Positions 1 through 7,546 of a DNA stretch of 10,255 bases are shown one piece after another (the first letter of the stretch is position 1; the number at the start of each line of letters is the position of its first letter). The stretch comes from CAIUVD01 sp044338255 (lineage in GTDB: Bacteria; Planctomycetota; UBA11346): positions 1 through 10,255 of the forward strand of contig JBIILZ010000128.1 of assembly GCA_044338255.1 (NCBI GenBank). The letters are read 5' to 3'. Both the position numbers and the translations under genes were made by a program. The notes below the pieces were generated by a model that made no database searches, was not told the origin of the DNA, and was given only the letters and a program-made list of their open reading frames with translations.

Positions 1-236
1 GCATAGGTCAGAGGCGCATCAGCAACCCAGCCAGCAAACAAACCACTCGCCTGAATAAATTGAGCGAAAGGAACGATGCCACCAAGGTGACTGACCTCGG
101 CATCGGCATCGTAGGTGACATGAAAAACACCGCCTGGCGTCTGCACGACAAACGTGTCGTTCTGACCTTTCAGTCCGGCAGACGGAGACTCACCCTGCGG
201 GTGAAGAATATCATCGAGCGTAGGAACTGGCAGCAT
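1..236 (-). CDS. Transposase, N-terminal part (cut by window edge)
   Basis: The minus strand from ATG at 236 reads open to the window edge, giving 78 complete codons. The protein starts MLPVPTLDDILHPQG and continues with GVFHVTYDADAEVSHLGG and FIQASGLFAGWVADAPLTY. The pattern of a short beta-rich opening, a 'hLGGhhPFAQFhxxSGLF' stretch and a 'DAPLTY' segment is how many DDE transposases of the IS4/IS1380 kind begin, just before the 'SPNAP' segment that would lie outside the window. The DDE catalytic core is not present here, so family assignment is by resemblance only. The in-frame stop TAG upstream and lack of another ATG support the start at 236, but no clear Shine-Dalgarno precedes it. An opposite-strand ORF at 60-266 is judged to be its shadow. 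The gene may be intact beyond the window. Confidence 0.6.
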   Translation of the reverse strand, partial: MLPVPTLDDILHPQGESPSAGLKGQNDTFVVQTPGGVFHVTYDADAEVSHLGGIVPFAQFIQASGLFAGWVADAPLTY

Positions 237-499
237 GCTGACAGCACCGCACTTACCGACGATTAGCCAAGCGAGCTATCGCCGGCTTTAGGTTAAAGGA
301 AACGGCGTTGGCCATACAGAGGGCTGGGCATGGATACCGTCACGCGGAATCCTTTGGCATTGCCATTATGTTCTTCTGTGGGGGATTGGACATGGCTCCG
401 AAGTGAGCATACCCACTGGAAAGAGTGAGCATACCCACTGGAAAGTCGGTAGAGCCGTAATAGTGTGCAAGGCTACTTTTTAACGATTTTCGGACTGTC
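237..499. other. Non-coding stretch between transposase and tRNA terminator
   Basis: No reading frame here looks like a protein. The left part is probably the upstream region and end of the element carrying the transposase at 1-236, but I could not find a terminal inverted repeat because the other end is outside the window. The only obvious structure is the 22-bp tandem duplication at 402-445, listed separately. Base composition is less GC-rich than in the genes to the right, which fits mobile-element or intergenic debris. Confidence 0.5.
402..445. repeat. Perfect 22-bp tandem duplication, IS21-end-like
   Basis: Positions 402-423 and 424-445 are identical, base for base. Each unit contains GTGAGCATACCCACTGG. 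From general knowledge, IS21-family elements carry several copies of a short repeat in their terminal regions, and GTGAGCAT...CCACTGG-type repeats are common in members whose IstB resembles the fragment at the right edge of this window. I infer that this is a leftover end of an IS21-type element. The same unit was not noticed elsewhere in the window. It could instead be an unrelated short duplication. Confidence 0.6.
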
Positions 500-537
500 T
501 TTTAAAACACATAAACCCCGGCAGAGCCGAGGTTTAT
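500..537 (-). terminator. Intrinsic terminator of the tRNA-Thr gene
   Basis: On the minus strand, three bases after the tRNA CCA end, a hairpin with 12-base arms (ATAAACCTCGGC / GCCGGGGTTTAT) and a TCT loop spans 537-511. It is followed by GTGTTTT. In the minus-strand transcript the single non-Watson-Crick position is a U-G pair, whereas in the plus-strand transcript it would be a C-A mismatch, so the hairpin suits minus-strand transcription. This agrees with the direction of the tRNA gene. Confidence 0.75.
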
Positions 538-540
538 GAT

Positions 541-615
541 TGGTGCCCAGGAGAGGAATTGAACCTCCGACCTTCGCTTTACGAAAGCGCTGCTCTACCG
601 CTGAGCTACCCGGGC
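541..615 (-). tRNA. tRNA-Thr (anticodon CGT), CCA encoded
   Basis: The minus strand folds into a complete 75-nt cloverleaf. The acceptor stem is GCCCGGG/CCTGGGC with one G-T pair. The D arm is GCTC-AGCGGTA-GAGC. The anticodon arm is GCGCT-TTCGTAA-AGCGA, giving anticodon CGT (reads ACG, threonine). A 5-nt variable loop follows, then T arm GGAGG-TTCAATT-CCTCT, discriminator A and an encoded CCA. One oddity is a G-A mismatch at the base of the anticodon stem (27-43). The gene lies about 115 bp downstream of, and in the same direction as, the kinase gene, and is followed by its own terminator. It sits next to the mobile-element debris at the left edge, and tRNA genes are common integration neighbourhoods. 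Confidence 0.95.
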
Positions 616-730
616 GGGCAGGGGGTGAGACGGTAAGTCAAAGCCAGGAAACGCAACCAGGGAAGAGCTGCAATGCCTGCGGCCTGGGACTCTGTCGGGC
701 CGGACCGTGGGCCGGACGAGTCCGACGGGG

Positions 731-3700
731 TCACTTGCGATCGGGCTCGACGCGCTTGGTGGGGATATGGTAGGCTGCCGTGCGCGTGTTGCTGGCCGAG
801 TCGAAGACCACGCTCTTGTTGGCGCTGCCGCTCTCGTCGTTTTCGTGGTAATCCTCGATTTGCCGTGCGTGCCAGATGGCCTGGCTTGAGAGGAACACCG
901 CCCGCGCGCGCTGGCGATGGGTACGCTGCTGCGGACGCGGGCCGTGCTTCGACAACGAGAGAGCGAGCATGCCTTCGTGCAGCGGCATGCCCAACTGCAC
1001 CGCCATCACCCGGCCTTTTTCCCAGGCGATCCAAGCTTCCGGCTGACGGGCACGAAGGAAGAAATGATGGCCCCGGAACCACCAGGCGAAAGGCCAACCG
1101 ATGGCATAGAGTCCGGACCAGCTGGCGAGGATCTTCCAGCGCTCCTGCGCGAGTCGCGGCAGGTCTCCAACCGGGTCGCCATGCTGAAGGGCCTCGTGCC
1201 AGCGGGCGATGATCAGCTCGGCCGGGGCCTCGATCAATTGCGCGCACGGCGACGGGATCGCCGTCACCCCCACCATCAGCTCACGCAACAACACATCTTC
1301 GCGCGCGGCAGATTCGAGATCGCCCTCGCGCAGATGGACCAGCAGCAGGCTGGCCGCCACCAGGGCCCGCGCCAGGCGGTCATCGGGGGCCGCCAACTGG
1401 CGCGCCCGCTCCAAGGTAGCACGCGCCTCGGCGAAACGCCCCAACTGGATCAAGGCGCGCGCCAATCCGCAACGGAAGCCGGGTTGATGCCCATGGCTGT
1501 GATGGCGGATGGCTTCGAGGGCTTCGCGGTTGACCTCGTACATGCGCTGCACGTCGCCCATGTAGCCATAGCAGACGCCCTCGATAGTCAGCGCCTGCCC
1601 CTGGCCGAGACTATACTCGGCCTTCTCGGCATGGCTGCGCGCCTGCCGCAGGCAGGCGATGGTCTCGGCGAAGCGTGCGGCCCCCAGAAAACTCACCGCT
1701 TCCATGACCAGGACATCGACGAGGCCCACAGGGTCGTGCGCCGCCAGGGAACGCGTGCGCTGGAAATAGCCATGAGCGATGTGCCAGCGTCCGGCGACCG
1801 CCGCCGAACAGGCGAGGATGCCGTGCGCATAGGTGAGCGGTTTGCCGCCGGCTTCGGAAAGGTTGGTGGCGCGCAAGGCGCACACCAGCACGGCGATGCC
1901 ATCACCGGCATAGATATGCAGACGTGAGAGCAGATCCCAGGTACGGGCCACCAGCAAGCTCTGCGTACGCCGGCGCTGGCTGAGATGCCAGGCCAACGAG
2001 CCGCCCGGCAGACGATGCAGGAACTGCACGAGCAGATTGCCGATGAGCACCGGCAGACGGCCGAGCAGGCTTGCCGGCAGCGGCCGGGCGGCGCTGCGCA
2101 AGACCTCTTGCAGGTGTTTGAGCGCCGCCGGGAAATCACCGGCGCGGAAGGCCGCATCGCCGGCCAGGAAGCGGATCCGCAAGGCGGCGGTGGCATCGAT
2201 GATGGGCTGCAATTCCTGGGGATGGCAACGCAGTAGTTCGAGGACCCGTTCATGGAAGGTCAACGCCGGGCGATAGGCGCCGACATTCAAGGCGACCTCA
2301 CCGGCACGGGCCGCCCAGCGGCATTCCTCGACGATGTTCTCGGCGTGGCGCCAATGATAGGTGAGTTCGGCGGCACTGTCGTTCGCGTTGGCATTAGAGT
2401 TAGCGGATGCGACCCGCGAGAGGACCTCGGCGATATGCCCGTGCAGCTCGCGCTGGCGCATGGGCTCGATGACCTCGATGAGCGCGCTGCGCAACTGCTC
2501 GTGGATAAACGACCACGCGCCGGCGCGGCTTTCGAGCAGCGACTGCTCCGTGGCGCGATGCAGGAATCCGCTCCAATCAGCGCTCGGCACGAGCATCGAC
2601 AATAGCGTCAGATTGAGGTCACGACCGGCGATGGCGGCGTATTCCACCAGCCGGCGGTCCTCCGCCGACAGACGATGCAACCGGCGTGCGACCACCGCCC
2701 GCATGCCCCCGACCAGAAGTTGATCGGGGATCGGTGCCGACTCGACCTTGTCCCAGCCACCGGCGCGCTCGACCAGGGCGCGCAGGACTTCGACGGCGAA
2801 GAACGGATTGCCCTCTGATTCGCGAATGACCAGTTCGACCAGGGCCCGCGAGCGCCCGGCCTGGCCGATGGTGCCAGCGGCGAGCTCCTCGAGCGCACGT
2901 GCATCGAGGGCCTTGAGCGTGGTCACCGTGCCTACACCGGAGCGACCGATGATGTCCTCGACCTCTTCAGCACGAGCCGAACCGAGCAACAGCAGCGGCA
3001 GCTCATTGGTGGCATTGGCGATGACCGCAAACAAGTCGATGGATTCCGGTCCCGCCCAATGCAGATCCTCGATCACCAGGACCACCGTCCGCCCCTGATA
3101 GCGGAGAAGGTTGGTGATCACCGTCGCCAGGCGCGCCAGGGTCCCACCGGCATCGAGCTCGGGAAGGGCCGGCACCGTCCGTCCGAGCAGCAGCTCGATA
3201 TCCGGCACCAGCGGACGAAGTACCGCCGCCGCGTGATCATCGGGCTCCTGCTCAAGGGCCAGAAGCCGCAGGACCGCCCGCCAGGGCGCGAACGGCAGGG
3301 CGCCTTCCGGTGCGCTGCGTCCCGAGACCACCAGGGCTCCACGCACCAGGGCGACCGCGCGCAGCTCTTCGATCAGCCGGGTCTTGCCCGAGCCGACCAT
3401 GCCCAAGACCATCCGTGAGCGGCCGTTGCCGTCGAGCGCCGCCACCAGATCGAGAATGAGTTCGCCCAGTTCGCGATCGCGCCCGACCAGCGGCGCCGCG
3501 CGTGCAAAGCCATCGCGACCGGCGACCGTCGCCGCCATCCGTCGAGAAGGGATTCCCTCCGCTGCTGATGCCGGCCGCGTTTCGGCGGCCAACAAGGCAT
3601 CGAGCAGGGCGAGGATGGCGGCGTGATCCTGGGGCCGCTCGGCAGGATTCTTGGCCAGCAGTTGGCGTAGCAGGCTGCCCAGGCCATCGCCGAATTCGGC

Positions 3701-4435
3701 GGCAGTGAAATCGGGAACCTGGGTGCGGATGGCATGGCCCAGCGAATTGCGGCTGGAGGAGCGGAAGGCGCTGCGCCCGGTGAGAATCTCATAGGCCAGT
3801 AGGCCGGCGGCGTACAGATCGCTGCGTTCGCTGGGCAGAGCACCATCGAGCAGTTCCGGGGCGAGGTACTGCAGCGTCCCGGCGAGCGCTTCGACCTGGG
3901 CCGCTTCGGTAGCGGTGATCGACAAGCCGAAATCGACGATGTAAACGTGTTCGCCAACCACCAGAACGTTGCTCGGCTTGAGATCGCGATGGAGCACGCC
4001 CCGGCGATGCAGATAGGCTAGGCCATCGAACAGCTGGCGGATGAAGCGCCGCCGTCCAGCCCGGTTCTGCTTGAGCGCTGCAAGCGTGACGTTGCAGCCA
4101 CCGGCGAGCAGGCGCATGGCGAAGAACGGCCAGCCTTGATTGTCGAGGCCGTAGTCGAGGACGCCGATGACGTGCGGATGATGGAGGCTCGCCAGCAGGC
4201 GGAATTCCTGGGTCAGTCGCAGAGTTTCATTGACGACCTCGGTCTTGACCCGTAGGCGCATCGGGCGGATGCGCTTGAGGGCGACGGCCTGATTGGTCAG
4301 ACGATCATGCGCCTGCCAGACCTCACCCATGCCGCCACGACCGAGCATTGCCCCGACGACATAACGCCGACCGACGTTGGGCTTAGGCAGCTCGATGGCG
4401 GCGGCAGAGAGAGTGGCGGCGGGTAGTACGGACAT
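731..4435 (-). CDS. Ser/Thr protein kinase fused to STAND-type ATPase and TPR-like region
   Basis: The 1234-residue protein has three parts. Residues ~25-285 are a Hanks-type kinase with all key residues: Gly-rich loop GRGGMGEV (32-39), lysine K54 in VALKRI, HRDLKPSN with catalytic D151, DFG at 168-170 and APE at 192-194. Residues ~315-560 form an AAA_16/STAND-type ATPase with Walker A GMVGSGKT (345-352), Walker B VVLVIEDLHWA (451-461), then ESEGNPFFAVEVLRAL, typical of MalT/PknK-like ATPases. The rest, to about residue 1150, is alpha-helical with TPR-like pairs (e.g. AGEVALNVGAYRPALTFHERVLEL). No transmembrane segment, HTH or cyclase domain is visible, so it should be a cytosolic signalling protein. 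The C-terminal ~60 residues are polar and Ser/Asn-rich. The start at 4435 has AAGG just upstream (4-nt spacing). The kinase, ATPase and TPR order matches PknK-like or multidomain kinases of Planctomycetota and Myxococcota. Substrate and signal are unknown. Confidence 0.9.
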   Translation of the reverse strand: MSVLPAATLSAAAIELPKPNVGRRYVVGAMLGRGGMGEVWQAHDRLTNQAVALKRIRPMRLRVKTEVVNETLRLTQEFRLLASLHHPHVIGVLDYGLDNQGWPFFAMRLLAGGCNVTLAALKQNRAGRRRFIRQLFDGLAYLHRRGVLHRDLKPSNVLVVGEHVYIVDFGLSITATEAAQVEALAGTLQYLAPELLDGALPSERSDLYAAGLLAYEILTGRSAFRSSSRNSLGHAIRTQVPDFTAAEFGDGLGSLLRQLLAKNPAERPQDHAAILALLDALLAAETRPASAAEGIPSRRMAATVAGRDGFARAAPLVGRDRELGELILDLVAALDGNGRSRMVLGMVGSGKTRLIEELRAVALVRGALVVSGRSAPEGALPFAPWRAVLRLLALEQEPDDHAAAVLRPLVPDIELLLGRTVPALPELDAGGTLARLATVITNLLRYQGRTVVLVIEDLHWAGPESIDLFAVIANATNELPLLLLGSARAEEVEDIIGRSGVGTVTTLKALDARALEELAAGTIGQAGRSRALVELVIRESEGNPFFAVEVLRALVERAGGWDKVESAPIPDQLLVGGMRAVVARRLHRLSAEDRRLVEYAAIAGRDLNLTLLSMLVPSADWSGFLHRATEQSLLESRAGAWSFIHEQLRSALIEVIEPMRQRELHGHIAEVLSRVASANSNANANDSAAELTYHWRHAENIVEECRWAARAGEVALNVGAYRPALTFHERVLELLRCHPQELQPIIDATAALRIRFLAGDAAFRAGDFPAALKHLQEVLRSAARPLPASLLGRLPVLIGNLLVQFLHRLPGGSLAWHLSQRRRTQSLLVARTWDLLSRLHIYAGDGIAVLVCALRATNLSEAGGKPLTYAHGILACSAAVAGRWHIAHGYFQRTRSLAAHDPVGLVDVLVMEAVSFLGAARFAETIACLRQARSHAEKAEYSLGQGQALTIEGVCYGYMGDVQRMYEVNREALEAIRHHSHGHQPGFRCGLARALIQLGRFAEARATLERARQLAAPDDRLARALVAASLLLVHLREGDLESAAREDVLLRELMVGVTAIPSPCAQLIEAPAELIIARWHEALQHGDPVGDLPRLAQERWKILASWSGLYAIGWPFAWWFRGHHFFLRARQPEAWIAWEKGRVMAVQLGMPLHEGMLALSLSKHGPRPQQRTHRQRARAVFLSSQAIWHARQIEDYHENDESGSANKSVVFDSASNTRTAAYHIPTKRVEPDRK

Positions 4436-4520
4436 CGACCTTAGCGCCAGTATGCGCTGCCTCCGGCAGGGCGCAAAGTCGTGTTATGGTGGGAGTTTGC
4501 ATGCGAAATGTCCATAATTC

Positions 4521-4548
4521 CTGTGGATCACAGTGGAAAGCGCTTCCA
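4521..4548. promoter_or_regulatory. Two abutting inverted repeats, one a LacI-family-like operator
   Basis: Positions 4534-4548 read TGGAAAGCGCTTCCA, a near-palindrome around a central CG with the AAAGCGCTT core typical of operators bound by LacI/GalR-family repressors. Directly before it, 4521-4533 reads CTGTGGATCACAG, a perfect inverted repeat with 5-base arms. A CATAAT hexamer at 4513-4518 could be a plus-strand -10 box, but I found no good -35 box. The site lies between the divergent kinase gene and the sugar isomerase remnant. Sugar-responsive LacI-type control would suit the isomerase, so this is probably its old operator. No LacI-family gene is in the window. Confidence 0.5.
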
Positions 4549-4568
4549 TTAACTTCCATGCGGCTTGA

Positions 4569-4946
4569 TTTCCGCACCCGCACCCGCCTGCAGCGGTTGC
4601 CCTTCGAGGATCTCATCCATGCCTGCCCCGATCACCGTCCAGCTCCCTTGAACAGTCACCGGCCCTGAACCTTGAGATCGATACGTATTGGGCGGCAAAC
4701 TACGCTACCGAAAATCCCGCGAGCGAGATAGTCGCGCTGCTCAAGAACCGCAGCATCCATCTGCACCTCAAGGACGACACAGGCCGACAGGATTTCAAGG
4801 CTCTCGTCGCCGCCACCGCCGCCGACCCGGCCGTCCTCACGTGGTGCGTGGTCGAACTGGACAATTGCGAGACCGACATGCTGCAGGCGGTCATCGACAG
4901 CTATCGCTACCTCGTTGGCAACGGCCTGGTCCTCGGCAACAAGTAA
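4569..4946 (+). pseudogene. Sugar-phosphate isomerase/epimerase remnant (C-terminal part)
   Basis: The frame ending at TAA 4944-4946 reads LNLEIDTYWAANYATENPAS, then IHLHLKDD, and ends CVVELDNCETDMLQAVIDSY and LVLGNK. The 'EhDTYWA ... GRxxxxHLKD ... VVE.D' pattern is the C-terminal third of xylose-isomerase-like TIM-barrel sugar phosphate isomerases/epimerases. About 90 residues are recognisable, against roughly 250-300 for the family. The frame is open back to a stop at 4566-4568 but has no ATG, GTG or TTG before the conserved part. In the neighbouring frame at about 4588-4632, RLPFEDLIHACPD resembles the segment that normally precedes DTYWA, which suggests a frameshift near 4632-4668 as well as a missing 5' half. 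It lies 41 bp upstream of the UDPGP-type gene and just downstream of the LacI-type operator. A degenerate, non-functional gene is most likely. Sequence errors cannot be excluded. Confidence 0.6.
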
Positions 4947-4987
4947 ACTCGATTGCCAAGCGTCGGTCATGGAGAGCATCAGCTACC

Positions 4988-6370
4988 ATGACCGACGTCT
5001 TCACTCTCGCCGAACTTCTCACCCGTCACGGACAAGGCCATCTTCTGGCCGGCATCGAGCAACTGCCGGCGGCCGAACGCAGCGCCTTCTTAGCACGGCT
5101 CGCCGACATCGATTGGGAAGAACTGCAGCATCACAGTTCGCCGCCGGCGAGCGGGGCTGTCGATAAAAGCAGGGTCATCGATTTCAATGAACGGGCTCAG
5201 CGCCGGGCCGAACTCGAGCGCATCGGCGAAGCCGCCTATCGTGCCGGCGAAGTCGCGGTGCTGATGGTCGCCGGCGGCCAGGGCACACGCCTCGGTACGA
5301 GCGCCCCCAAGGGCTGCTTTTCGGTGGCCCCGCATTCCGGGAAAAGCATCTACCAGCTGCAGGCGGAAAAGGTCCTCAGCCTCTCGCGACGCATCGGCCA
5401 TGACGTCCCCTTCTTAGTCATGACCTCGCCCATGACCGACGGCGAAACCCGCGATTTCTTCAACGTCAACGGATTATTCGGCCTCAAGCCGGAGCAGGTT
5501 CGATTCTTCAGCCAGGGCACCGTCCCCAGCCTCGACCAGCAGGGTCGGGCGCTGATGAGCGGCCCCGGGCGCCTGCTCGAAAATCCCGATGGCCACGGCG
5601 GCTGTTTCACCGCCCTGGTGAAGTCCGGCAACCTCGCCCGCCTGCGCCGCGAAGGTGTAGCCCAGATCATCTACATCCAGGTCGACAACATCCTCGTGCC
5701 CGTCGATGACGTGGACCTCGTGGGCGTCGCCACCAGCGAAAACGCCGATGTCGTGACCAAGGTCCTCGAGAAGGTCAGCCCCGATGAAAAAGTCGGTCAT
5801 CTGGTCCACGTCGACGGCCATGATGTGATCGTCGAATACACCGAGGTCACCCCCGAGCAGGCTCGCTCACGCGATGCCCAGGGCGAACTGATCTATCGCT
5901 GGGGCTCACCGGCGATGCACTGCTGGAGTGTGGCCTTCCTCGGACGCCTCGCCGATCAGCAGTACAAGATCCCCCTGCATCGCAGCAGCAAGCCGCTGAA
6001 GGCCTGGGTCGACGGGCAGATCCAGGAAGTCAAAGGATGGAAGAGTGAACGCTTCATCTTCGACCTCATTCCCGAAGCCAGGATCAGCCTCGGTCTGGCG
6101 ATCAACCGCGACGATGAATTCGCGCCGGTGAAGAACAAGGAAGGCACCGACAGCCCGGCGACGGCAGTGGCCATGGCCCATCAGCAGTACTGCCGTTGGC
6201 TGCAGGCCGGTGGCGTGAGCCTGAACCTGCCGCCGTCGGCGCAGATCGAGATCAGCCCGCTGTTCGCCGCCACCCAGGCGCAATTCCTCGGCAAGTGGGA
6301 TCGCCGCGTCACGACCTTGAGCGGCGACTACTACCTCGAAGAGGACCGCTCGGCCGCCAACGCCCGCTGA
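4988..6370 (+). CDS. UDPGP-family nucleotide-sugar pyrophosphorylase (UDP-GlcNAc/UDP-sugar type)
   Basis: This 460-residue cytosolic enzyme probably joins UTP and a sugar 1-phosphate (GlcNAc-1-P, Glc-1-P or related) to form the UDP-sugar and pyrophosphate. It carries the family's nucleotide-binding loop AGGQGTRLGTSAPK (95-108), NPDGHGG (199-205), QVDN with a metal-binding aspartate (231-234), FIFD (356-359) and EFAPVKNKEG-TDSPATA (377-393). These resemble the eukaryotic AGX/UDPGP group and its bacterial relatives more than GalU or GlmU, and the length fits. The frame is open upstream to 4688, but that extra part overlaps the isomerase remnant in another frame and has no family features. ATG 4988 is therefore chosen, with GGAGAG at 4971-4976, 11 nt upstream. 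It converges with the dGTPase gene across a 39-bp gap. Which sugar it uses cannot be told from these motifs. Confidence 0.9.
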   Translation: MTDVFTLAELLTRHGQGHLLAGIEQLPAAERSAFLARLADIDWEELQHHSSPPASGAVDKSRVIDFNERAQRRAELERIGEAAYRAGEVAVLMVAGGQGTRLGTSAPKGCFSVAPHSGKSIYQLQAEKVLSLSRRIGHDVPFLVMTSPMTDGETRDFFNVNGLFGLKPEQVRFFSQGTVPSLDQQGRALMSGPGRLLENPDGHGGCFTALVKSGNLARLRREGVAQIIYIQVDNILVPVDDVDLVGVATSENADVVTKVLEKVSPDEKVGHLVHVDGHDVIVEYTEVTPEQARSRDAQGELIYRWGSPAMHCWSVAFLGRLADQQYKIPLHRSSKPLKAWVDGQIQEVKGWKSERFIFDLIPEARISLGLAINRDDEFAPVKNKEGTDSPATAVAMAHQQYCRWLQAGGVSLNLPPSAQIEISPLFAATQAQFLGKWDRRVTTLSGDYYLEEDRSAANAR

Positions 6371-6409
6371 TCTTAGCGGAAAGCGGAGGAAAGCAGCGAA
6401 AAGCAGCGA

Positions 6410-7546
6410 TCAGCGCAAAAGCCGCTGATGCTCGTCCTGAGCGAAGCGATCGGTCATGCCGGCGATGTAATCCGCCACCACCCGCTGCACGCCGGTGATC
6501 TCGATGCGTTGCGCGAAATCCGGTGGCAAGGTATCGGGATTGTCGGTGAAGAAGCCGTACAATTCACGGAGGATGCGCTTCGCCCGGTGAAAGGTCTGAT
6601 TGACCCGGTGATGGCGATAGAGGTTCGCGAACAGCCACGCTTCCAGGACTTCTTTGGCCTCGCGCAAGCTCGGCGCTAAAGAGATCAGCGGCTCGGGACA
6701 GCCGCGGACGTCGGCGACCGTGCGGATGTTCCTGGCCTGCAGACTGGCTGAGGAATATTCGACGAGTCCCACTACCAAGCTGTCGAGCATCCGGCGCACG
6801 GCGCGATCGATCAGCAGGCGCTCAGGAGTCGCCCGCGGCGAGGATTCGACGGCCTCGGCCCAAGCTCCCGCCCACAGCGGAATTTCGGCGAGACCGTGGC
6901 GATCAATCAAGCCGGCGCGCAGGCCGTCATCGACATCGTGGCAATCATAGGCGATCGAGTCCATCTCATCGACCAGCTGGGCTTCGAGCAACGGCGCTTC
7001 CTGAGGCGAAAACCGCTCCGGAACCTTTGAACGATCATAGTGTGCGGAATGCTTGATGATGCTTTCGCGGACTTCGTAGGTCAGGTTCAAACCGGGAAAT
7101 TCGGGATAGCAGATCTCGAGCTGGTCGACGATGCGCAATCCTTGCTTGTTATGTTCGAAGCCGCCGTGGCCCTGCAGCAGCTCATCGAGCAACGTCTCGC
7201 CCTGATGACCGAAAGGCGGATGACCGACATCGTGGACCAGGGCGATGCACTCGACGAGGTCTTCGTTGAGCTGCAGGCGGCGGGCCGCCGAGCGCGCCAA
7301 CTGCACGACCTCGATGGTGTGGGTCAAGCGGCTGCGGAAATGGTCACCATGATCAGCGGTGAACACCTGGGTCTTGTGCTGCAGCCGGCGGAAGGCCCGG
7401 CTGTGCACGATGCGATCGCGATCGCGGGTGAACTCGTCGCGATCAGGATCATGGCGATGATCGTAAACCCGACCACGGCTCTCGCTGGTGGCTAGAGCAT
7501 AAGTGGCCAGCGAGTAAGTGGCCAGCGCGTGAGGTTCACGCATCAT
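6410..7546 (-). CDS. dgt: dGTPase-like HD-domain triphosphohydrolase
   Basis: This 378-residue protein belongs to the dGTP triphosphohydrolase family, which cleaves dNTPs to deoxynucleosides and triphosphate and so adjusts dNTP pools. Visible motifs are SRGRVYD (23-29), RDRDRIVHSRAFRRLQHKTQ (41-60), HFRSRLTHTIEV with metal ligand H76, HDVGHPPFGHQGE (105-117) with ligands H105 and D106, and EMDSIAYDCHDVDDGLRAG with ligand D196. All HD-site metal ligands are present, and the length is normal for the shorter dGTPase-like class. The first 20 residues contain a small repeat (LATYSLATYALAT) where relatives have a single 'LAPYA'-like motif. The start at 7546 overlaps the rpe stop by 4 bp (ATGA), which suggests translational coupling. 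A second ATG follows immediately at 7543. Whether dGTP is the true substrate is not shown by the sequence. Confidence 0.92.
   Translation of the reverse strand: MMREPHALATYSLATYALATSESRGRVYDHRHDPDRDEFTRDRDRIVHSRAFRRLQHKTQVFTADHGDHFRSRLTHTIEVVQLARSAARRLQLNEDLVECIALVHDVGHPPFGHQGETLLDELLQGHGGFEHNKQGLRIVDQLEICYPEFPGLNLTYEVRESIIKHSAHYDRSKVPERFSPQEAPLLEAQLVDEMDSIAYDCHDVDDGLRAGLIDRHGLAEIPLWAGAWAEAVESSPRATPERLLIDRAVRRMLDSLVVGLVEYSSASLQARNIRTVADVRGCPEPLISLAPSLREAKEVLEAWLFANLYRHHRVNQTFHRAKRILRELYGFFTDNPDTLPPDFAQRIEITGVQRVVADYIAGMTDRFAQDEHQRLLR

Noticed and set aside
694..726. GC-rich repeat GGGCCGGAC (697-705 and 709-717) with possible hairpin after the kinase stop
   Set aside because: It can fold weakly but has no T-run on either strand, so it is not called as a terminator.
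616..730. Promoter for tRNA-Thr
   Set aside because: TTGCGT and TTACCG can be paired with 16-bp spacing, but the match to a sigma-70 promoter is too poor to call.
606..1927. Long plus- and minus-strand ORFs of 179, 213 and 336 residues overlapping the kinase gene end
   Set aside because: They lie in other frames of the 1234-residue kinase gene or around the tRNA, show no recognisable motifs and have shadow-like Arg/Pro/Ala-rich composition expected in GC-rich DNA.
2380..2420. Repeated Asn codons in the kinase gene (SNSNANAND)
   Set aside because: This is a short low-complexity linker between helices and does not disrupt the frame.
4453..4475. Hairpin TGCGC-TGCC...GGCA-GG-GCGCA upstream of the kinase start
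   Set aside because: The stem is short and has a two-base bulge. No riboswitch or terminator features accompany it.
4688..4987. N-terminal extension of the UDPGP reading frame by 100 residues
   Set aside because: It overlaps the isomerase remnant in another frame, resembles no UDPGP family N-terminus, and a Shine-Dalgarno-like GGAGAG precedes ATG 4988, which gives the usual length.
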